Source of the DNA: Pseudopithomyces maydicus
Taxonomy: Eukaryota > Ascomycota > Dothideomycetes > Pleosporales > Didymosphaeriaceae
Assembly (NCBI GenBank): GCA_026873275.1
Contig: JANTUC010000001.1
Span: 1,984,001 to 2,048,000, forward strand
Reading direction: 5' to 3'
DNA: 64,000 nucleotides
The notes beneath the pieces are model-generated. The model ran no database searches. It was not told the DNA's origin and saw only the letters and a list, made by a program, of their open reading frames with translations. The position numbers and the translations under genes are program-made. Every line of letters starts with the position of its first letter. Within the stretch, counting starts at the first letter, position 1. This document shows, piece by piece, positions 11,900 through 23,854 of this stretch.

Positions 11900-12848
11900 A
11901 TGCAGGAGCAAGCGGATGAAAACAAGCGATGAAGAGATAGGGAATACATTCATTTGTTCGGAATCGGACGTGAACGAGTAAAGCCCATCACATGACGATA
12001 AGCGTGATCTGGAACACTCCAATGCGATTTGTCCACGTTAGATGTTGCCTTGAAGACCAACATACCATTCCAGTAGTTAGGTGATCTCTTGTGGTTTCAA
12101 AGAGGCATGGAGCTGGTGTAACTGGACCGCAGTGCCATTTCCGCCTCAGTTCCGCTCACCGACATCACAGGCATTAGGCATATTTGCAATTTATATTTTT
12201 CTTTCTCATTTCGCGCTACCACCACCCTCATACATCTATCTCGCACACTACACACCTCTCCGCCAGTGCAAACATTACGGAACTCCCCCTTTTCTCCCCT
12301 CAAAAGATGCTACATGTAAAAGCAGAGAAAAGACAGACACGAATCGAAACTATTGCGAAGAAGGAAAATTAAGTGACCGGACCGTCGCGACTAAAAAGAA
12401 AAGTAGAGAGCAAGTTAGAGTAGAGTTACAATGCAGTTACGAGAGTCGTCAAACGCCCTTCTCCTCACCGAGAGCAGAAGATACGGCCGTAATCTCAGAA
12501 CGCCGAAACCAGCTCCACCCACAGTCTACCCGCCGCGCCAAAGCTTGGGCTACCGAACGCCAGTTCCAGGGGAGTAGATTCGGGAATGCCTACTTCCACC
12601 ACCACCGGCGGCCGGGGCCCTTCACACGAATCCACATGAGGATGCAAAATCCCAAGACAGAGAGGTGTATAGATAATGACAAAGGAGATGCAAATGGCTT
12701 ATCACGTCGATATAGCTCTTGCTTTACAAATACTACAGGAAAGAGATACTGTCAGTCAACAGAGTAACGTAGGGTATGGCGCTGCCAAGGAACGAACATA
12801 ACGCTAGAATGCTTTCTGGGGGAAGGTGTAGGTGATGATTGAGGAGGC
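11900..12848. other. Intergenic, convergent 3' ends
   Basis: This lies between the oxidoreductase and ApsA-like stops. A 228-codon plus-strand ORF crosses it, but its composition is not protein-like and no domain is visible. I treat the stretch as UTR and intergenic DNA. Confidence 0.45.
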
Positions 12849-15800
12849 TTAACTCGCAGCGGAGTTTGGCGTTTCCAATTCGTTCCGATGATGCGACTCG
12901 GCACGTGATTGCGACCGGGAGCTCACTGAACCGATAAATGAGGGGCGCGAGGTAAAGCTGCTATGACGACCTTTGATGGAATGAGCGTGCAGCTGACCGA
13001 CATGGTGTTTGCCTATAGACACGTAAGTTTATGCCATTCATGCAACAACAACAAGAAGAAGTGAAACTCACCATCACAGCACGCCCTGACATCAAGCAAT
13101 CGGTCGGCGTCGCGTTCATTGGCCTCCACTAACTCTCGGCTGAGGTCCGCGGCTGAGTTGCTTGGCTCTTCGTAGCTAACAGCTTCCTGTGCACTGACTC
13201 TGCTGAATCTGCTCGAAAATGACCCTCCCATGGCCGAACTGGAGCGAAGCATGCTACTAAAACGGTTCCTCGCAGTGGCTTGGTCTGGGTCGGTCGATAC
13301 AGGACGTTTGCTTGGGCTTGACGTGACGGGGGGCCTGAGTGTAGGCACATCTCCGTGGTAAGGCGAAGATGTTCGTCGACTGTTGTAGGTAGCATAGGAG
13401 GCTCGCGAGCGGCCTGTCTGACGGGACGAACTCCTGTAACCTCCATTGAATTCGTTCTGTATCTCACCTTGTTCGGTTGAGTGTCCTCCATCGTCGTCGT
13501 CGGTCCGCTTCAGCAGGTAAAGAAGAGCGTTGAACCATGTCTCATGACGTTGACTGGTGGTCGCAGTGAACTTTACAGTTCTTCCGGGTGACTTGACTAC
13601 CAAACTCTTGATATGCAGACCTGGAGGCGAAGGGTTGTCATCTGATACCTCATGCACCGACTGGATAGCTACACTTTTAGCCTTCAACTGTGCTCGGCCC
13701 GCTGTCTGGGGATCATGTTCACTCCAGTATAGTGTACGTGTATACGGATGCACCCAGAAGAAGCGGCGGTGGCGTGTCTCAGACATGACTTCGCGGCCTG
13801 CCTTTCGGGTATATTTCCAGAGGAACTCGCCGCACATAGTCTGCGTAATAGCCTGTATCATGCGCGGGTCTGTGGAGCTAGGATCCAACCCAGTCTGGCT
13901 GAAGCTCATCCCTCCTGGGATATTGAAACGTTGGTCAATCTCAGAGCTGAACGAAGACATTGAAGATCGACGTGTGACAGGTGAAGTAGCACCACTCCGG
14001 GTCTGTGAAGGTTGTCGGGGGCGAGGCGTTGTACCACCTGTTCTGGGGCTGGTAGCAATAGCTTTGGACCTGATTGACGGAGTTTGGGGCCGATTCTTGT
14101 AAGCTGAGGCCGGGAGTGAGGGTGGGCCCATAGCACCTCCAGCGACCGGGGTAGTGGGAACCTGGAGTGGTGGTGGTGACTTCAAAGCGGCTGCAGCAAT
14201 GACTTCCCTATGGTCCGCTGGCAAAGGTGGAGCATCACCACCGCGCGAACGCATACTGGAAGAGCTTCCCGGACGACGCGGGGTGCGACCCATTTCGTTC
14301 GAGTTCCGTCTGCCAGGGAGGTGGGCGGAGACATTGCCTTCTCTACACCAGCTGCAGCAATCGTTCCTGAGTGTCTTTGGCCACGAGCCAAGAGGAGCCG
14401 ATCAATCTGCTCTGCAGACACCATAGTCTGTGTTCCTTCATCCGAGGTTGTGCTCACGGTCAGCTTGGGGAATGGATAGCTGTCTGCTTGGTCAAGCTGT
14501 CTTTGCACATTCGGTGACGATTCTAGCGGTGCATGGTCATCCATACTTTCAGTTTGCGCTTCAGTTGAAGATGTGAGGACAGGGATAGGAACTGCGCGCT
14601 GTGCGGTCTGAGGCCTCGAGGGCACCTCTGGTTCTGTTTCTTGAGCCACTATAGCGGAAACCGATATCGTATCAGTTATGCGGGTCGCAGTTGATGGTCT
14701 GCTCAGGCTCGGAAGGACTTCTGTTGGCACCGGTGACTCTGGTTGAGAGCTGTGCAGCATAGTAACAGCAGAGAAATCGTGCTGAGCTGAGAGCATGCGT
14801 GAATTGACTGGCTCTGTGTGCTGCGAGGTTATTGATCCAACATGCCACGATTGAAGCTCCGCTTCTTGTGGTGCGGTTTCTTGGTGAGATACGGTTGACA
14901 ATTGTGGGAGTGTTGGCTGCGGCGGTTGCACTGGCTCAGTTGCGAGGGACCAGTGGCGCGAGAGAGCTGATGCAGCGCCGGCCAGGGGCTGCGTACTTTG
15001 CTGCGATACTAATGATAACTGAGATGGCCAAGGTGTGGGTGCAGTTGGTGTAGTACCATGCTGAGAGATCGAGGAGAGGCTCGACGGAACAGCTCTTGAC
15101 GCAATTGGCTCTGTCGTCTGAATTGTAACACGAGCAATCTGCGATGGTGCTGGGGGCGGGATTTCGGAGGGTTCAGTCGCTTGAGAGGCAACTATTGAAA
15201 GCTGTGAAGGCGCTTGTTTTGGTAGTTCGACCGGAGCAGTTCCTTGAGTATATAATCCGGATATGCTCATAGGAGGCAGTTGCGGGGCCTCCGTGGGCAC
15301 AGAGGTTTGACTGGAAAGTGAAGACAGAGTCAGTGGAGCTTGGGGTAAGGCTTCTTCAGCCTGCAAGTCTCGCACACGCTCTTCTTGATCCCTGAGAGCC
15401 TCCTCTAGTTGCTCGATGCGGCCCACCTTGGTCTGAACATCATCTTCGAGTTCAATGATACGCTTTCCTTGATGGGCTACCGTGGCCTCCGCATCCTCTA
15501 TGCGCTTTAGATGCTCAGCCACAGCACTGGATTCCGTTTCAATAGGCTCCGTGGCTTGTGTAGAAATAGAAGAGGCGAACGACGATATGGCATATGATCC
15601 ACTCGAAGAGCGAGATTCTATCGGTTCGGTCACCTGTCTGGCAATCGATGAGACACCAAGAACTGGTGGTACTGCTCGCGTAATAACAGGTGATACAGGT
15701 TCCGTTCCTTGGGTGGAAAATGATGACATATTGAGGGCCGGTGGTGAAGGAGACTCAGGAATAGTACCTTGACCAAGCACATTAGACATATATAGCAAAG

Positions 15801-18550
15801 GCTGAGAAGTAGACTGCGGCAAAGTGTCCTGCACGGAAACAGTCGAGAAATGTAAAGGAGATGAGGGAGCATGGCGTGGAGCCGTGTTTTGTTGTGAAAG
15901 AGAAGAGAGCTGCAACGGCACAGAAGGCATGTTGCGCGGCTCCGTACCCTGTGATACCATGTTGGACAGGCCCAGAGAGGGAGGCTGGACTGATTGCGGC
16001 ATGGTGCCTTGGGTTGTGAACGGTGAAATTGTCAGTGATGGCAGAAGAGCCGCCTGGGGTACAGTGCCTTGAGTGGCATGCGTTGACATTGCCAAAGATG
16101 GAACAGGGGCTGATCGGGGCTCAGTGCCCTGTGTTGCAAGATTTGACATGGCGAAGGTCGGGAGAGGAGCAGACTGTGGTTCAGTACCTTGTGTAGCAAG
16201 TCCTGATATGGCGAGAGCTGGGAGAGGAGCAGACTGCGGCTCGGTGCCTTGTGTTGCATGGCTTGACATGGCGAAGGTTGGCAAAAGAGCAGGAAGCGGC
16301 TCAGTGTGTTGCGTAGTGACGGATGAAACGTTGCTGGGCTCTATCGATGGGAGCGGCGTCCACGGCTCTGTCATCATACCCGAGTCAACCATGTCTGGTT
16401 TGTATCGTATGACAGACTGAAGGGGCGATCTTCCCAAAACAGGCTTTCTGGAGGCTTCTGGTGATGATTCCGGCGAGAGAAGGCTGGAGCGACTTGGCGT
16501 GCCCTCCAAGATGCTACCATCACTTTCCCCTCCACTCAGGGCATCCAGTTCGGCGAACAGACTCCTGCCTTGGGCGGGGGTGCTGTTGTTACTGTTAACG
16601 AAGCTTGAAGGCGAATCCCTGATTGCAGGTGATGAATCTTGGAACATGTCCTGGCTTCCTCGTGGCGTGGTCCTACGGTTTGCACTATGGCGACTCTTGA
16701 CCCTAAATCGGGAGTTTTGAGATTGTCGAGGCGTTCTGATCTCGGTGTTATCCCATTCATCGCCAGAGGTAGAAGCAGTGCTCTCGTAAGCGTCCCGTTG
16801 CTGTGACATGTTGATCGCAGAGTTTCGCTGTCGAATGGTGCTCCTAGTAGAGGGACGGCCTTCCGTCTCCGTAAGATCGTCGCTACTGTCGCCATCAAGA
16901 GTTTCCGCCCCGGTTTGGAAAGCGTCAGTCTCCGTCGTAGTCCCATCACGTTCATTAGCAGTCTCGAATGCAGCATCGGACGTCTCGTTGGCAGTTTCGA
17001 AGTCCTCAGCGGTGCTTGTTTCTGCTGCCGAACTGAAGCCGCCCCAGGCACCGGGAACAGCCTCAGTTGCTCGAGGTGCTCTGCTCGGTGTGGGCGGTAC
17101 CCCTTCGTGCTCTTCCCACTCGTCATCTTCCATCACGATTTCTTGACTTCCAGTGCGGAAGGCGCCGAGACGATCAGGTCGTGCGGGCTTCTTAAAGACG
17201 TCCTTTTCGCTCTTTTTCCGCTTGCTCGCGTTGCCAGGAGCGGCAATCACGTTACGGCTTGTTTCGAGTTCGTCACGAGCATCCTGTAGCATCCGCTTGA
17301 GCTCAATCTTTTCAGTCTTCTCGCGGTGAATATTGTTCTTGAGCTGTTGAATCATACGGTGCGCATGGTGGAGAGAATGCTTGAGTGTCTCAGATTCGAG
17401 CTGGCCGTGGCGAGGTGTTGCCTTGATTGGAGAAGGCGGAGGAGAATGTTCCGGGGTCAACGTGTTACCTCCATCAGGATTCTCATCGGGGGAAATGTCA
17501 TCGCTGGAAGCTTGCTCTTCAGCACGCATGCGGTGCTGGACTGCACGCGCAAGCTCATGGTTCTGCGTAGCCAACTCTTCCATCTTCCGTTGGAGGGCCC
17601 CCTTTCCGTTTCTCCCATGCTAACATTCCGTCGCAAGCCGGACAGTTCGGACTCATGCTGCTTGGCCTTTAGCGTGAGGTCCTCACTCGTCTTGGAGTAC
17701 ATCTGTTTCAACTCTTCATACTCGCGCTCAAGAGTTGCCTTCTCCGCCTTGGCTTGGTTCAGAGACTGGTTCAAGCGATGTTCTCTGTCTGCAGCGGCCT
17801 TGGTCTGAGTCTCGGATTCGCGCACTTGGGTTTCCAGGTTCCAGTTCACATCCTTGAGTCGAGATTCGCTTTCATCCAATGTCCGCAGACGCTGCGAAAG
17901 GCCCTCTACTTCAATTTCCAGCTGCGACCTATCCAGATTGGCGGCCTTGAGAGATTCCTCTCTCTCGAGCAGCACGGCCTGCAGGTCTTTCAACTGTGCA
18001 AGCAGCGAAGTGGAGATCTCAGTCGCAAGGGCAATGTCATTGATCCGGCTCGGCTGTTGGTTCCGCTGTTTTCGTGACGGGACGCTGACTTTGGTCGGGG
18101 AGAGACCCCCTCGCTGGTGTAGACGGAAGCGCCTGCAGTTGTGTCTGTCTCTCCACTGGGAACGCGAGACTTGGGCAGAAAGGCACGGGCAGTCTCCCTG
18201 CCGACCTCGTTGAACTCCTTTTCGAGCTCGGCGAGCTTCTGGCGCAGCTCAGGGCCGATGTCGCTGGCCTGTTTCTGCGCGGAAACCTCCTTCAGCCTGT
18301 CCTCCAGCTCCTTTCTCTGCTGGACAAGGGCATTGCCCAGGTGGGACGTCTCCTGCAGCCGGCGGGTGGTTTCGGCGAGATGGGCCTGCAGTGCCCGCTC
18401 GGCCTGCTCAGGAGAGCCGGTCAGATAGAGCGAGGAGCCGTCGAAGGCGGCGTATCTGTGGCGGGCATCGTGCGCGTCGGGGTGGAAGGGGTCCATGTCG
18501 GTGGGGTCTTCGACGGCAAAGGCGCCGGAAGACGGGTTCGCGGGTGCCAT
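12849..18550 (-). CDS. apsA: ApsA/Num1-like cortical anchor with PH domain (three frame breaks)
   Basis: The main coding body runs from 18550 to 13072. A GT-AG intron (13071-13013) then leads to a last exon 13012-12849, for about 1881 aa if three single missing bases are allowed. The N-terminal third is coiled coil (LAQLKDLQAVLLEREESL, NQAKAEKATLEREYEEL), as in the Mcp5/Num1 family. The middle holds a long degenerate repeat built on TQGTEP. The C-terminal third has a PH domain (FLWKYTRKAGREVMSETRHR, RFFWVHPYTRTLYWSEHDP, WFNALLYLL), which binds phosphoinositides of the plasma membrane. ApsA in Aspergillus and Num1 in yeast anchor dynein at the cortex and govern nuclear and mitochondrial positioning. 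The breaks lie at the C runs 18106-18110 and 17598-17602 and near 14316-14318 (plus-strand view). The flanking frames fit the family on both sides. Confidence 0.88.
14620..16370 (-). repeat. Degenerate TQxTEP tandem repeat inside the ApsA-like gene
   Basis: About two dozen copies of a roughly 20-codon unit have the core S-x-x-[TS]-Q-x-T-x-P, for example LATQGTEPQSAPLPTFAMSN. Units between about 16060 and 16320 are close to identical in DNA, while those toward 14700 have diverged strongly. The unit is Pro/Ser/Thr-rich and probably unstructured. Num1 and ApsA proteins of other fungi also carry repeats in this position, but of different sequence. Confidence 0.85.
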
Positions 18551-19715
18551 GATTGATCCAGAGTGGGCGTGTTCAGTGGCCCATTGCCCGCGGCGCTGGG
18601 ATCCAGGCAGCTCGCGAGGTCTGGGTCGGGCGGGAATGCGAGAGTGCGGGAATGCGGAAGGCAGCAGGCAGCAGGCGGGCGTCTGCTGTCAGGAAAAGAA
18701 GGGGGCGAGCGAGCGAGAGCGCCTCCGGCGGGCGGGCGGCGGTTGGTGAAGGTCAAGGAGGGTGACGGCGGTTGGCTTGGCCGGCTACAACGCGCAGGCA
18801 GGAGGCGCCGACAGGGCGGTTGCGGTTGCTGGAGGGGCGCTGGAACGCTGGCACGCGTCGCTGTCACACACAAAGGCCGACGGCTGTATTGCGCGTCCCC
18901 CACAGCGCTTAAACACACAAGGAGAGGAAGAGAACGACAAAGGGCAAGGCAAAGGCAAAGCAGCGGGAGAGGCCAGCGCGGGACCGGTGTTGTTTTGCAG
19001 CAAGAGATGAGCATCCGTGCACCGCGCCCAAGTCAGGATAGCTCCGCCAGAATGCTCCGCTGTTGCGCTGTCAATTGGCCCTGGGCGAGTCGCTCAGCTG
19101 GCTGGCCCTGGACCCTCTGCCCGACTGTGTCATAGGGCCTCGATGCGCGTCCGGGAGGGGGTGGTGGTCGTGCTAGGCTCCTGTACTGTACCGTATGCAG
19201 TGACGCGATGTGTGGGCAACAATAACAACACGTAGGTAGGTACCAGACTCCACCCGTTCGCGCCATCACAGCAAACCCAGCCTTTATACCGGACGGACGA
19301 CGTCTCGCCAGCCTCCGACTTTCGACCCAGCGCCTCAACATCGGGGAGCCGTTATGCTCTCTTAGTGCTTCAGGGACCGATTGCGCAACAGAGTCCCATC
19401 GCCCTGGCTCCGACCCTCAACCAGCATGCAAATCAGCTGCAGGGCAACCCTTCGCACTGTGCGCTCTGTGACGCCCTGCCATCATGACGCCCGCGAGCCA
19501 TCCGAGAGTCTCGATACCTGAAAGCATCGCGGCCAACCACGGATGGCCCGCCGCCCGTAGCGAGCATGTCGCGTGGGTGAGCGCCCGCGCCACCCCGGCT
19601 CACGTGACCTGGGGCTTCCAGCCACCGGGAGTGGCTCGAACTTTCCATGTGCCTGGATCCACTTCAACAACTGCATCATTCCTGCACCAGCCTCTCCGAC
19701 CACACTTCATACACC
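18551..19715. other. Divergent intergenic region between the ApsA-like gene and CWC24
   Basis: A 1.2 kb GC-rich stretch with overlapping ORFs on both strands that have non-protein-like composition. It should contain both promoters. No gene was recognised. Confidence 0.45.
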
Positions 19716-20651
19716 ATGGCCGACGCAGACGTACCCGTCGTCAAGTTCAAGAAGCGAGGCGCCAAAGCTGCACCGCGGAAGGCAGCCCCGCCGCCGCCGT
19801 CAAACTCAGATTCAGATTCGTCCGGCTCAGAGGGCGAGGGCGAAGATGGTCGCGTCGTGAAGCGGCGAAAGGTCAACGGCCACGCGCTGACAGCCTCCAC
19901 CGCCGACCAGCAACGGTCCACCACCGCACTCGAAGGCACGACCAAATACGAAGCGAACCGCGACGCCGTAATCCAAGCCAACGACGACGCCACCAAAGCC
20001 TCCAACTGGTACGAAAACGACCGCGCAGGCGATGCGCTCAGCTCCAAAAATGTTCTGGGCAGCACGCGCTCGAAACCCCAGTCCTCGAACGAGAAAGACG
20101 CAGATGCGCCGGAGCGCAAGGTTGGACCGCAGAAGTCGTCGTCGAACGTGCGCACCATCACCATGGTTGACTATACGCCCGACGTGTGCAAGGACTACAA
20201 GCAGACAGGCTTCTGTGGTTTCGGCGACGGCTGCAAGTTCTTGCATGCTCGAGAGGACTATGCAGCAGGGTGGAAACTTGACAAAGAATGGGAGATGTCG
20301 AACAAGGGCAAGAATCCCAGTGGTACCGTGGTCGCGTCAGCAAATCGCGACGGCAAGAAGGACGAGGATGGCGTCGATCTGAGCATGCTTGAGAATATAC
20401 CGTTCGCTTGTGTCATCTGCAAGCAGCCGTACAAGAGCCCCATAATAACTAAATGTGGGCATTACTTCTGCGAAGCGTGCGCTTTGAAGCGTTATCGCAA
20501 GGACCCTACGTGCGCAATATGTAGCGCGAAGACGTATGGTGTCTTCAATGGAGCGAAGAACTTGCAAAAACTGCTTGCCAAGAAAAAGGAATGGGAGGAT
20601 AAGAAGAAAGCGGAGGCGGAAGCTGAAGAAGCGAAAAAGGCCGAGGATTGA
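19716..20651 (+). CDS. cwc24: Pre-mRNA-splicing factor CWC24
   Basis: Intronless, 311 aa, starting in a strong context (acaccATGGCC). An in-frame ATG 69 bases upstream is ignored because its extension has no family resemblance. The protein starts with a basic, Ser/Asp-rich disordered segment. A CCCH zinc finger follows (C-K-D-Y-K-Q-T-G-F-C-G-F-G-D-G-C-K-F-L-H), then GWKLDKEWE. A C3HC4 RING finger comes next (C-V-I-C, C-G-H-Y-F-C, C-A-L-K, C-A-I-C), and the C-terminus is a charged helix. This CCCH-plus-RING order defines CWC24/RNF113. CWC24 shields the 5' splice site before the first step of splicing. Confidence 0.95.
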   Translation: MADADVPVVKFKKRGAKAAPRKAAPPPPSNSDSDSSGSEGEGEDGRVVKRRKVNGHALTASTADQQRSTTALEGTTKYEANRDAVIQANDDATKASNWYENDRAGDALSSKNVLGSTRSKPQSSNEKDADAPERKVGPQKSSSNVRTITMVDYTPDVCKDYKQTGFCGFGDGCKFLHAREDYAAGWKLDKEWEMSNKGKNPSGTVVASANRDGKKDEDGVDLSMLENIPFACVICKQPYKSPIITKCGHYFCEACALKRYRKDPTCAICSAKTYGVFNGAKNLQKLLAKKKEWEDKKKAEAEAEEAKKAED

Positions 20652-21579
20652 GTGCGTAGATAATGTTACCTATCGACGTGGATGCAGAGAACATTCACGA
20701 GGCTGCGCACATCAAGAGGAAGAGCCATCTTTCCAGTCCGGCTACCCAACCACCTCCCTCACTTCGGGATTTGTATACCGGCTTTAGACTGAAAGCTCGG
20801 GCGCAAAGCCCATGGTATCTTCTGAACGGGAGTACGCCCCGAATTAGTGCATGCTCCAAATACATGAGCTCGCACTTCACCATACGATTCGGGTTTCATT
20901 GCCTAGGGCCGGCAATAAGAAATTCCACTGATAACTTGCTGATTGCATGGACAATACTACCTACGGGTCTGTCTCCAATCATGGACACACTCCCAAAGTA
21001 AGGCCTTTCGAGAGCCTTCCTATACGTTCTCGGGCGGTGCCTTCATCACCTGGATGTAGAAGTTTTTTAGGATCATGTCACCTATATTGATCTTAAACAT
21101 ACTTTTAGATAGCAGAAACAATTAATATATGTATATATACCTCTATGATGAACATCCAGCTCTTTTGCTCTCTTCCCCTATCCCGTACTCTGCAACGCCT
21201 TCGCAAAGCAGGCATCCACTCCTTGCTGAACTCCGCCCCATCGGCATCACCCAAACACCCAAACAGACCTGTGATCTATCTTACTACAAAGGTGATATTT
21301 TTTCAGCGAAATGTTCCATCTTATTTTACACGACCTTGTACTTATTCCCCTGGGTTGCATGTTTTGGGCTATGGTAGTGTTTACAGAATATGAATCAGGG
21401 CGTATACAATCACCCAAATGCATCATATACTTGCCGCTTCATTAATTATACTCCTAGATACTTTTCCAAGTTGATGTATATGCTAGATTTAACAGGGAAA
21501 TCACTGCTCAAATTTCTAGAACTTGTATCCGTGCAGAAGCTCTCGCATTTTTTTTTGTTTTATTTTTTTCAAGGTTTCA
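20652..21579. other. Intergenic, convergent 3' ends
   Basis: AT-rich, especially 21100-21580, with T-rich tracts. No gene was recognised; it should include the 3' UTRs of CWC24 and of the F-box gene. Confidence 0.45.
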
Positions 21580-22596
21580 TTAACTCCACCATCTGAAAGG
21601 TGTCCGACGGATGTAAAAAAACACACCAATCCACGCCACCGCCCCAATAAAACTAAAGCAAATAGAAAGCAAAGTTATAATCCAAACAACAAAACTTTCC
21701 TCGCACGGAAAACTATCCTTCACACTCCTACGCGGAATATCCTTCTTCCCCCTCCACTTTTGCAGCTCCCTCTCCCAGCCATATCCCACAATGGAGTAGC
21801 AGTTTTCTCCTAAAAGTGTACAGTCGGACAGACACAAGCCCCAAGAATGCTGGTGATCTCCACCGTTCTCGTTCCCAGAGTTGTACCTGAGAGCAGCCAG
21901 CACCATCCAGTTGACGCTGACTTCGCGACGTGCGACGTTGATCTGGAAGTCGAGGACTTTGTATTCGTCTTCCAGATGAGGGAAGAGTGAGATATGTCTA
22001 TCATCGATGCGCCATATGCACTTCAGAAACTGCGAGATCCCTCGCCTCTTCGGCCAGTATCTCTGAAGGAACCTTGGTTTGTTGGTCGTACGCACGATGC
22101 AATCCATTGTCCGAAGATCACTTGCGCTGTAACTCCAGTTTTTATGATCCCGGCGTCCAAATTCCGGTTGGCGGAGTATCATCCTGTGGCCGTCGAGGCT
22201 GCGGAATCGGAAGCACGAAATTTCGTTTCCGTGGCCGTCGGCGCAGGTGCTGCAGAGACCCCATTTGCAGTTGAGGGCGTATTGGAGGAAGTTGCACCTG
22301 AGACTGAGTCTAGTGGCTTGCATTTTGGACCCGTAGGTTCGTCTGAAGTGGTCCTCGACGAGAAGTTTGAAGCGCTTGGAGGCTGGACGCAATCTGAAGT
22401 ACGCGTCGAGGGGGTCGAGATAGCTGATGATTTGGTCCATGAGTTCATTGGGAAGATGGTTTTCATTGGCTTGAGGGTATCTCTGCTGTTTTATATGAGT
22501 ATTTGGGCGTTTTTTACTCGGCTCGGAATTACTTACCGCAAGAGACATACCGTCGGCACGGCCGATCCCCTTCATGGGTATCATCGAGCCGTTCAT
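21580..22596 (-). CDS. F-box protein with C-terminal membrane segment
   Basis: I place the start at 22596. A 51-nt in-phase intron at 22536-22486 (gtaagt...aaacag) leaves an uninterrupted frame whether or not it is removed, so the junction needs RNA support. With the intron removed the protein is 321 aa. It carries an F-box-like start (HLPNELMDQIISYLDPLDAYFRLRPASKRFKLLV). A Cys-containing middle follows (LNCKWGLCSTCADGHGNEISCF). The C-terminus has one strongly hydrophobic stretch (VVWIITLLSICFSFIGAVAW) followed by basic residues. F-box proteins recruit substrates to SCF ubiquitin ligases, but the substrate here is unknown. The frame is open up to 22860; I read that upstream part as 5' UTR. 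Confidence 0.68.
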   Translation of the reverse strand: MNGSMIPMKGIGRADGMSLAVSNSEPSKKRPNTHIKQQRYPQANENHLPNELMDQIISYLDPLDAYFRLRPASKRFKLLVEDHFRRTYGSKMQATRLSLRCNFLQYALNCKWGLCSTCADGHGNEISCFRFRSLDGHRMILRQPEFGRRDHKNWSYSASDLRTMDCIVRTTNKPRFLQRYWPKRRGISQFLKCIWRIDDRHISLFPHLEDEYKVLDFQINVARREVSVNWMVLAALRYNSGNENGGDHQHSWGLCLSDCTLLGENCYSIVGYGWERELQKWRGKKDIPRRSVKDSFPCEESFVVWIITLLSICFSFIGAVAWIGVFFYIRRTPFRWWS

Positions 22597-22988
22597 GTTT
22601 GTTTTGAGTGTTCGCTGGTATTTTTGGGCAGGCAACGGGTTTCGGTGATGTTTCGTGAGAGGAAAAGATGGATTGCGCGGCGGATAGATAGTACTTAAAC
22701 GCAGAGGTTCCCAACGCTTCCATGTTTCGCCCAACATTGGTGATATCGCAACCACGGTACGCAACGAAGTGTTCCACCAAGTTATACCATAGCTATGGTT
22801 CACCTGTTTCAACACAACCTCGCGACCAAATGATAGGACCCTTATTGATGAAACTCCCATGCACTCATGGGCTTGATTAAATGTTGAAAATTAAAAAAGT
22901 CTATACAAACGGCGACACCAACAATCCCTATTTACAGCCTAGTATTACACCCCTCTATTGACACCTCCAACTCTTCGATGTGCCTGCC
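22597..22988. other. Short gap between tandem minus-strand genes
   Basis: It holds the presumed 5' UTR and promoter of the F-box gene and the 3' end of the DUF4336 gene. Nothing else was seen. Confidence 0.45.
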
Positions 22989-23854
22989 CTATGTACTCTT
23001 CTTAGCTGCCTCCAAATGCCACTCCATGATGCTCTGGAAAATGCCCTTCCCACCCTTTTCAATAACATCCCCGTGGCAAGGAATAATCCTATCAAAATCC
23101 CACTTGTCGATCTTCGCCATGCTCCTCGCAAACCCAGTCCTATCTCTCGAACTCATCGCATACCAGATAGCCCTCTTCTGCGCCGTACCCTGCGTCTTGG
23201 TAAAGAACCCAAACAGCTTGGTGAAAATCCCGCTTCTCGGATCTTCGCCAGCTTTGCTGTACTGCTCGGTAGAGGGGTAGTTGAACATGAGATCTGCCTC
23301 AATGAGGGTTCGTGTGGGCTTGTGGTGAAAGACAATCTCTTTGTTGGAATGCGCGTGTACGAACTCGTAGTCGAACTCGCGGTCAAACTCTGCGTCGATG
23401 GCTGTCACGGGCTTGTCCTTGGAAAACACGTGCGCGAAGGGAACGTCTTCGTTCTTCTGGCTTTGGCGTTTTTCGGGTAGGCCCTCGGGACCCATGACTG
23501 CGGCATTAGGGAAGGCGGCGTGCCAGGGGCCGAGAAAGATGTGGTGCTGTTCATGGGGTTAGCCTCGCTTTTCTTCTGAGCGGATATGGGATAGAAGCAT
23601 ACCTCGATATCGAGCGCGGTGATGTACTTAACTTCCCCGAGCTCTGCGACTTTTTGCTTGACTTCGTCGGTGAGAGCGACGGGAGAAAAGACAGCGAGGG
23701 AGCCATTCTGAAGGCGCACGATGGTGCCGCGTCCGCCAATCTTTATGCGACCGAAGCGCGAGAAGGGAACGGAGAGGGTGGTGATGGTGCGTGGGATGAC
23801 CTCACGGATCACCATAACCTCTGCAGGGTTCGAGGGCACGAGTTTGGAAGCCAT
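22989..23854 (-). CDS. DUF4336 protein (metallo-beta-lactamase-like fold)
   Basis: Two exons: 23854-23603 and 23546-22989. The 56-nt intron (gtatgctt...aacag) is in exact phase, giving 269 aa. The sequence MASKLVPSNPAEVMVIREV, TTLSVPFSRFGRIKIGGRGT, then ALTDEVKQKVAELGEVKYI and LDIEHHIFLGPWHAAFPNAAV matches the DUF4336 pattern seen in many fungi and bacteria. This family is related to metallo-beta-lactamase-fold hydrolases. Conserved histidines (HH at the exon junction, FVHAHSNKEIVFHHKP, PCHGDVI near the C-terminus) could bind metal. No signal peptide is seen, so it is probably cytosolic. The enzymatic activity is not established. Confidence 0.85.

Noticed and set aside
12081..12767. 228-codon plus-strand ORF between two convergent genes
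   Set aside because: Composition is unlike a protein, no domain is visible, and it lies where two 3' UTRs are expected.
18114..18163. 50-nt intron in the ApsA-like gene
   Set aside because: It would fix the frame, but the donor (GTTCCC) is weak, and a C5 run at 18106-18110 gives a simpler explanation that matches seven other breaks.
19647..19715. Upstream in-frame ATG for CWC24
   Set aside because: The extension has no family resemblance, while ATG 19716 has a strong start context.
22597..22860. N-terminal extension of the F-box gene at 21.6 kb
   Set aside because: The open frame continues upstream, but the residues look like translated UTR; the F-box starts after the later ATG.
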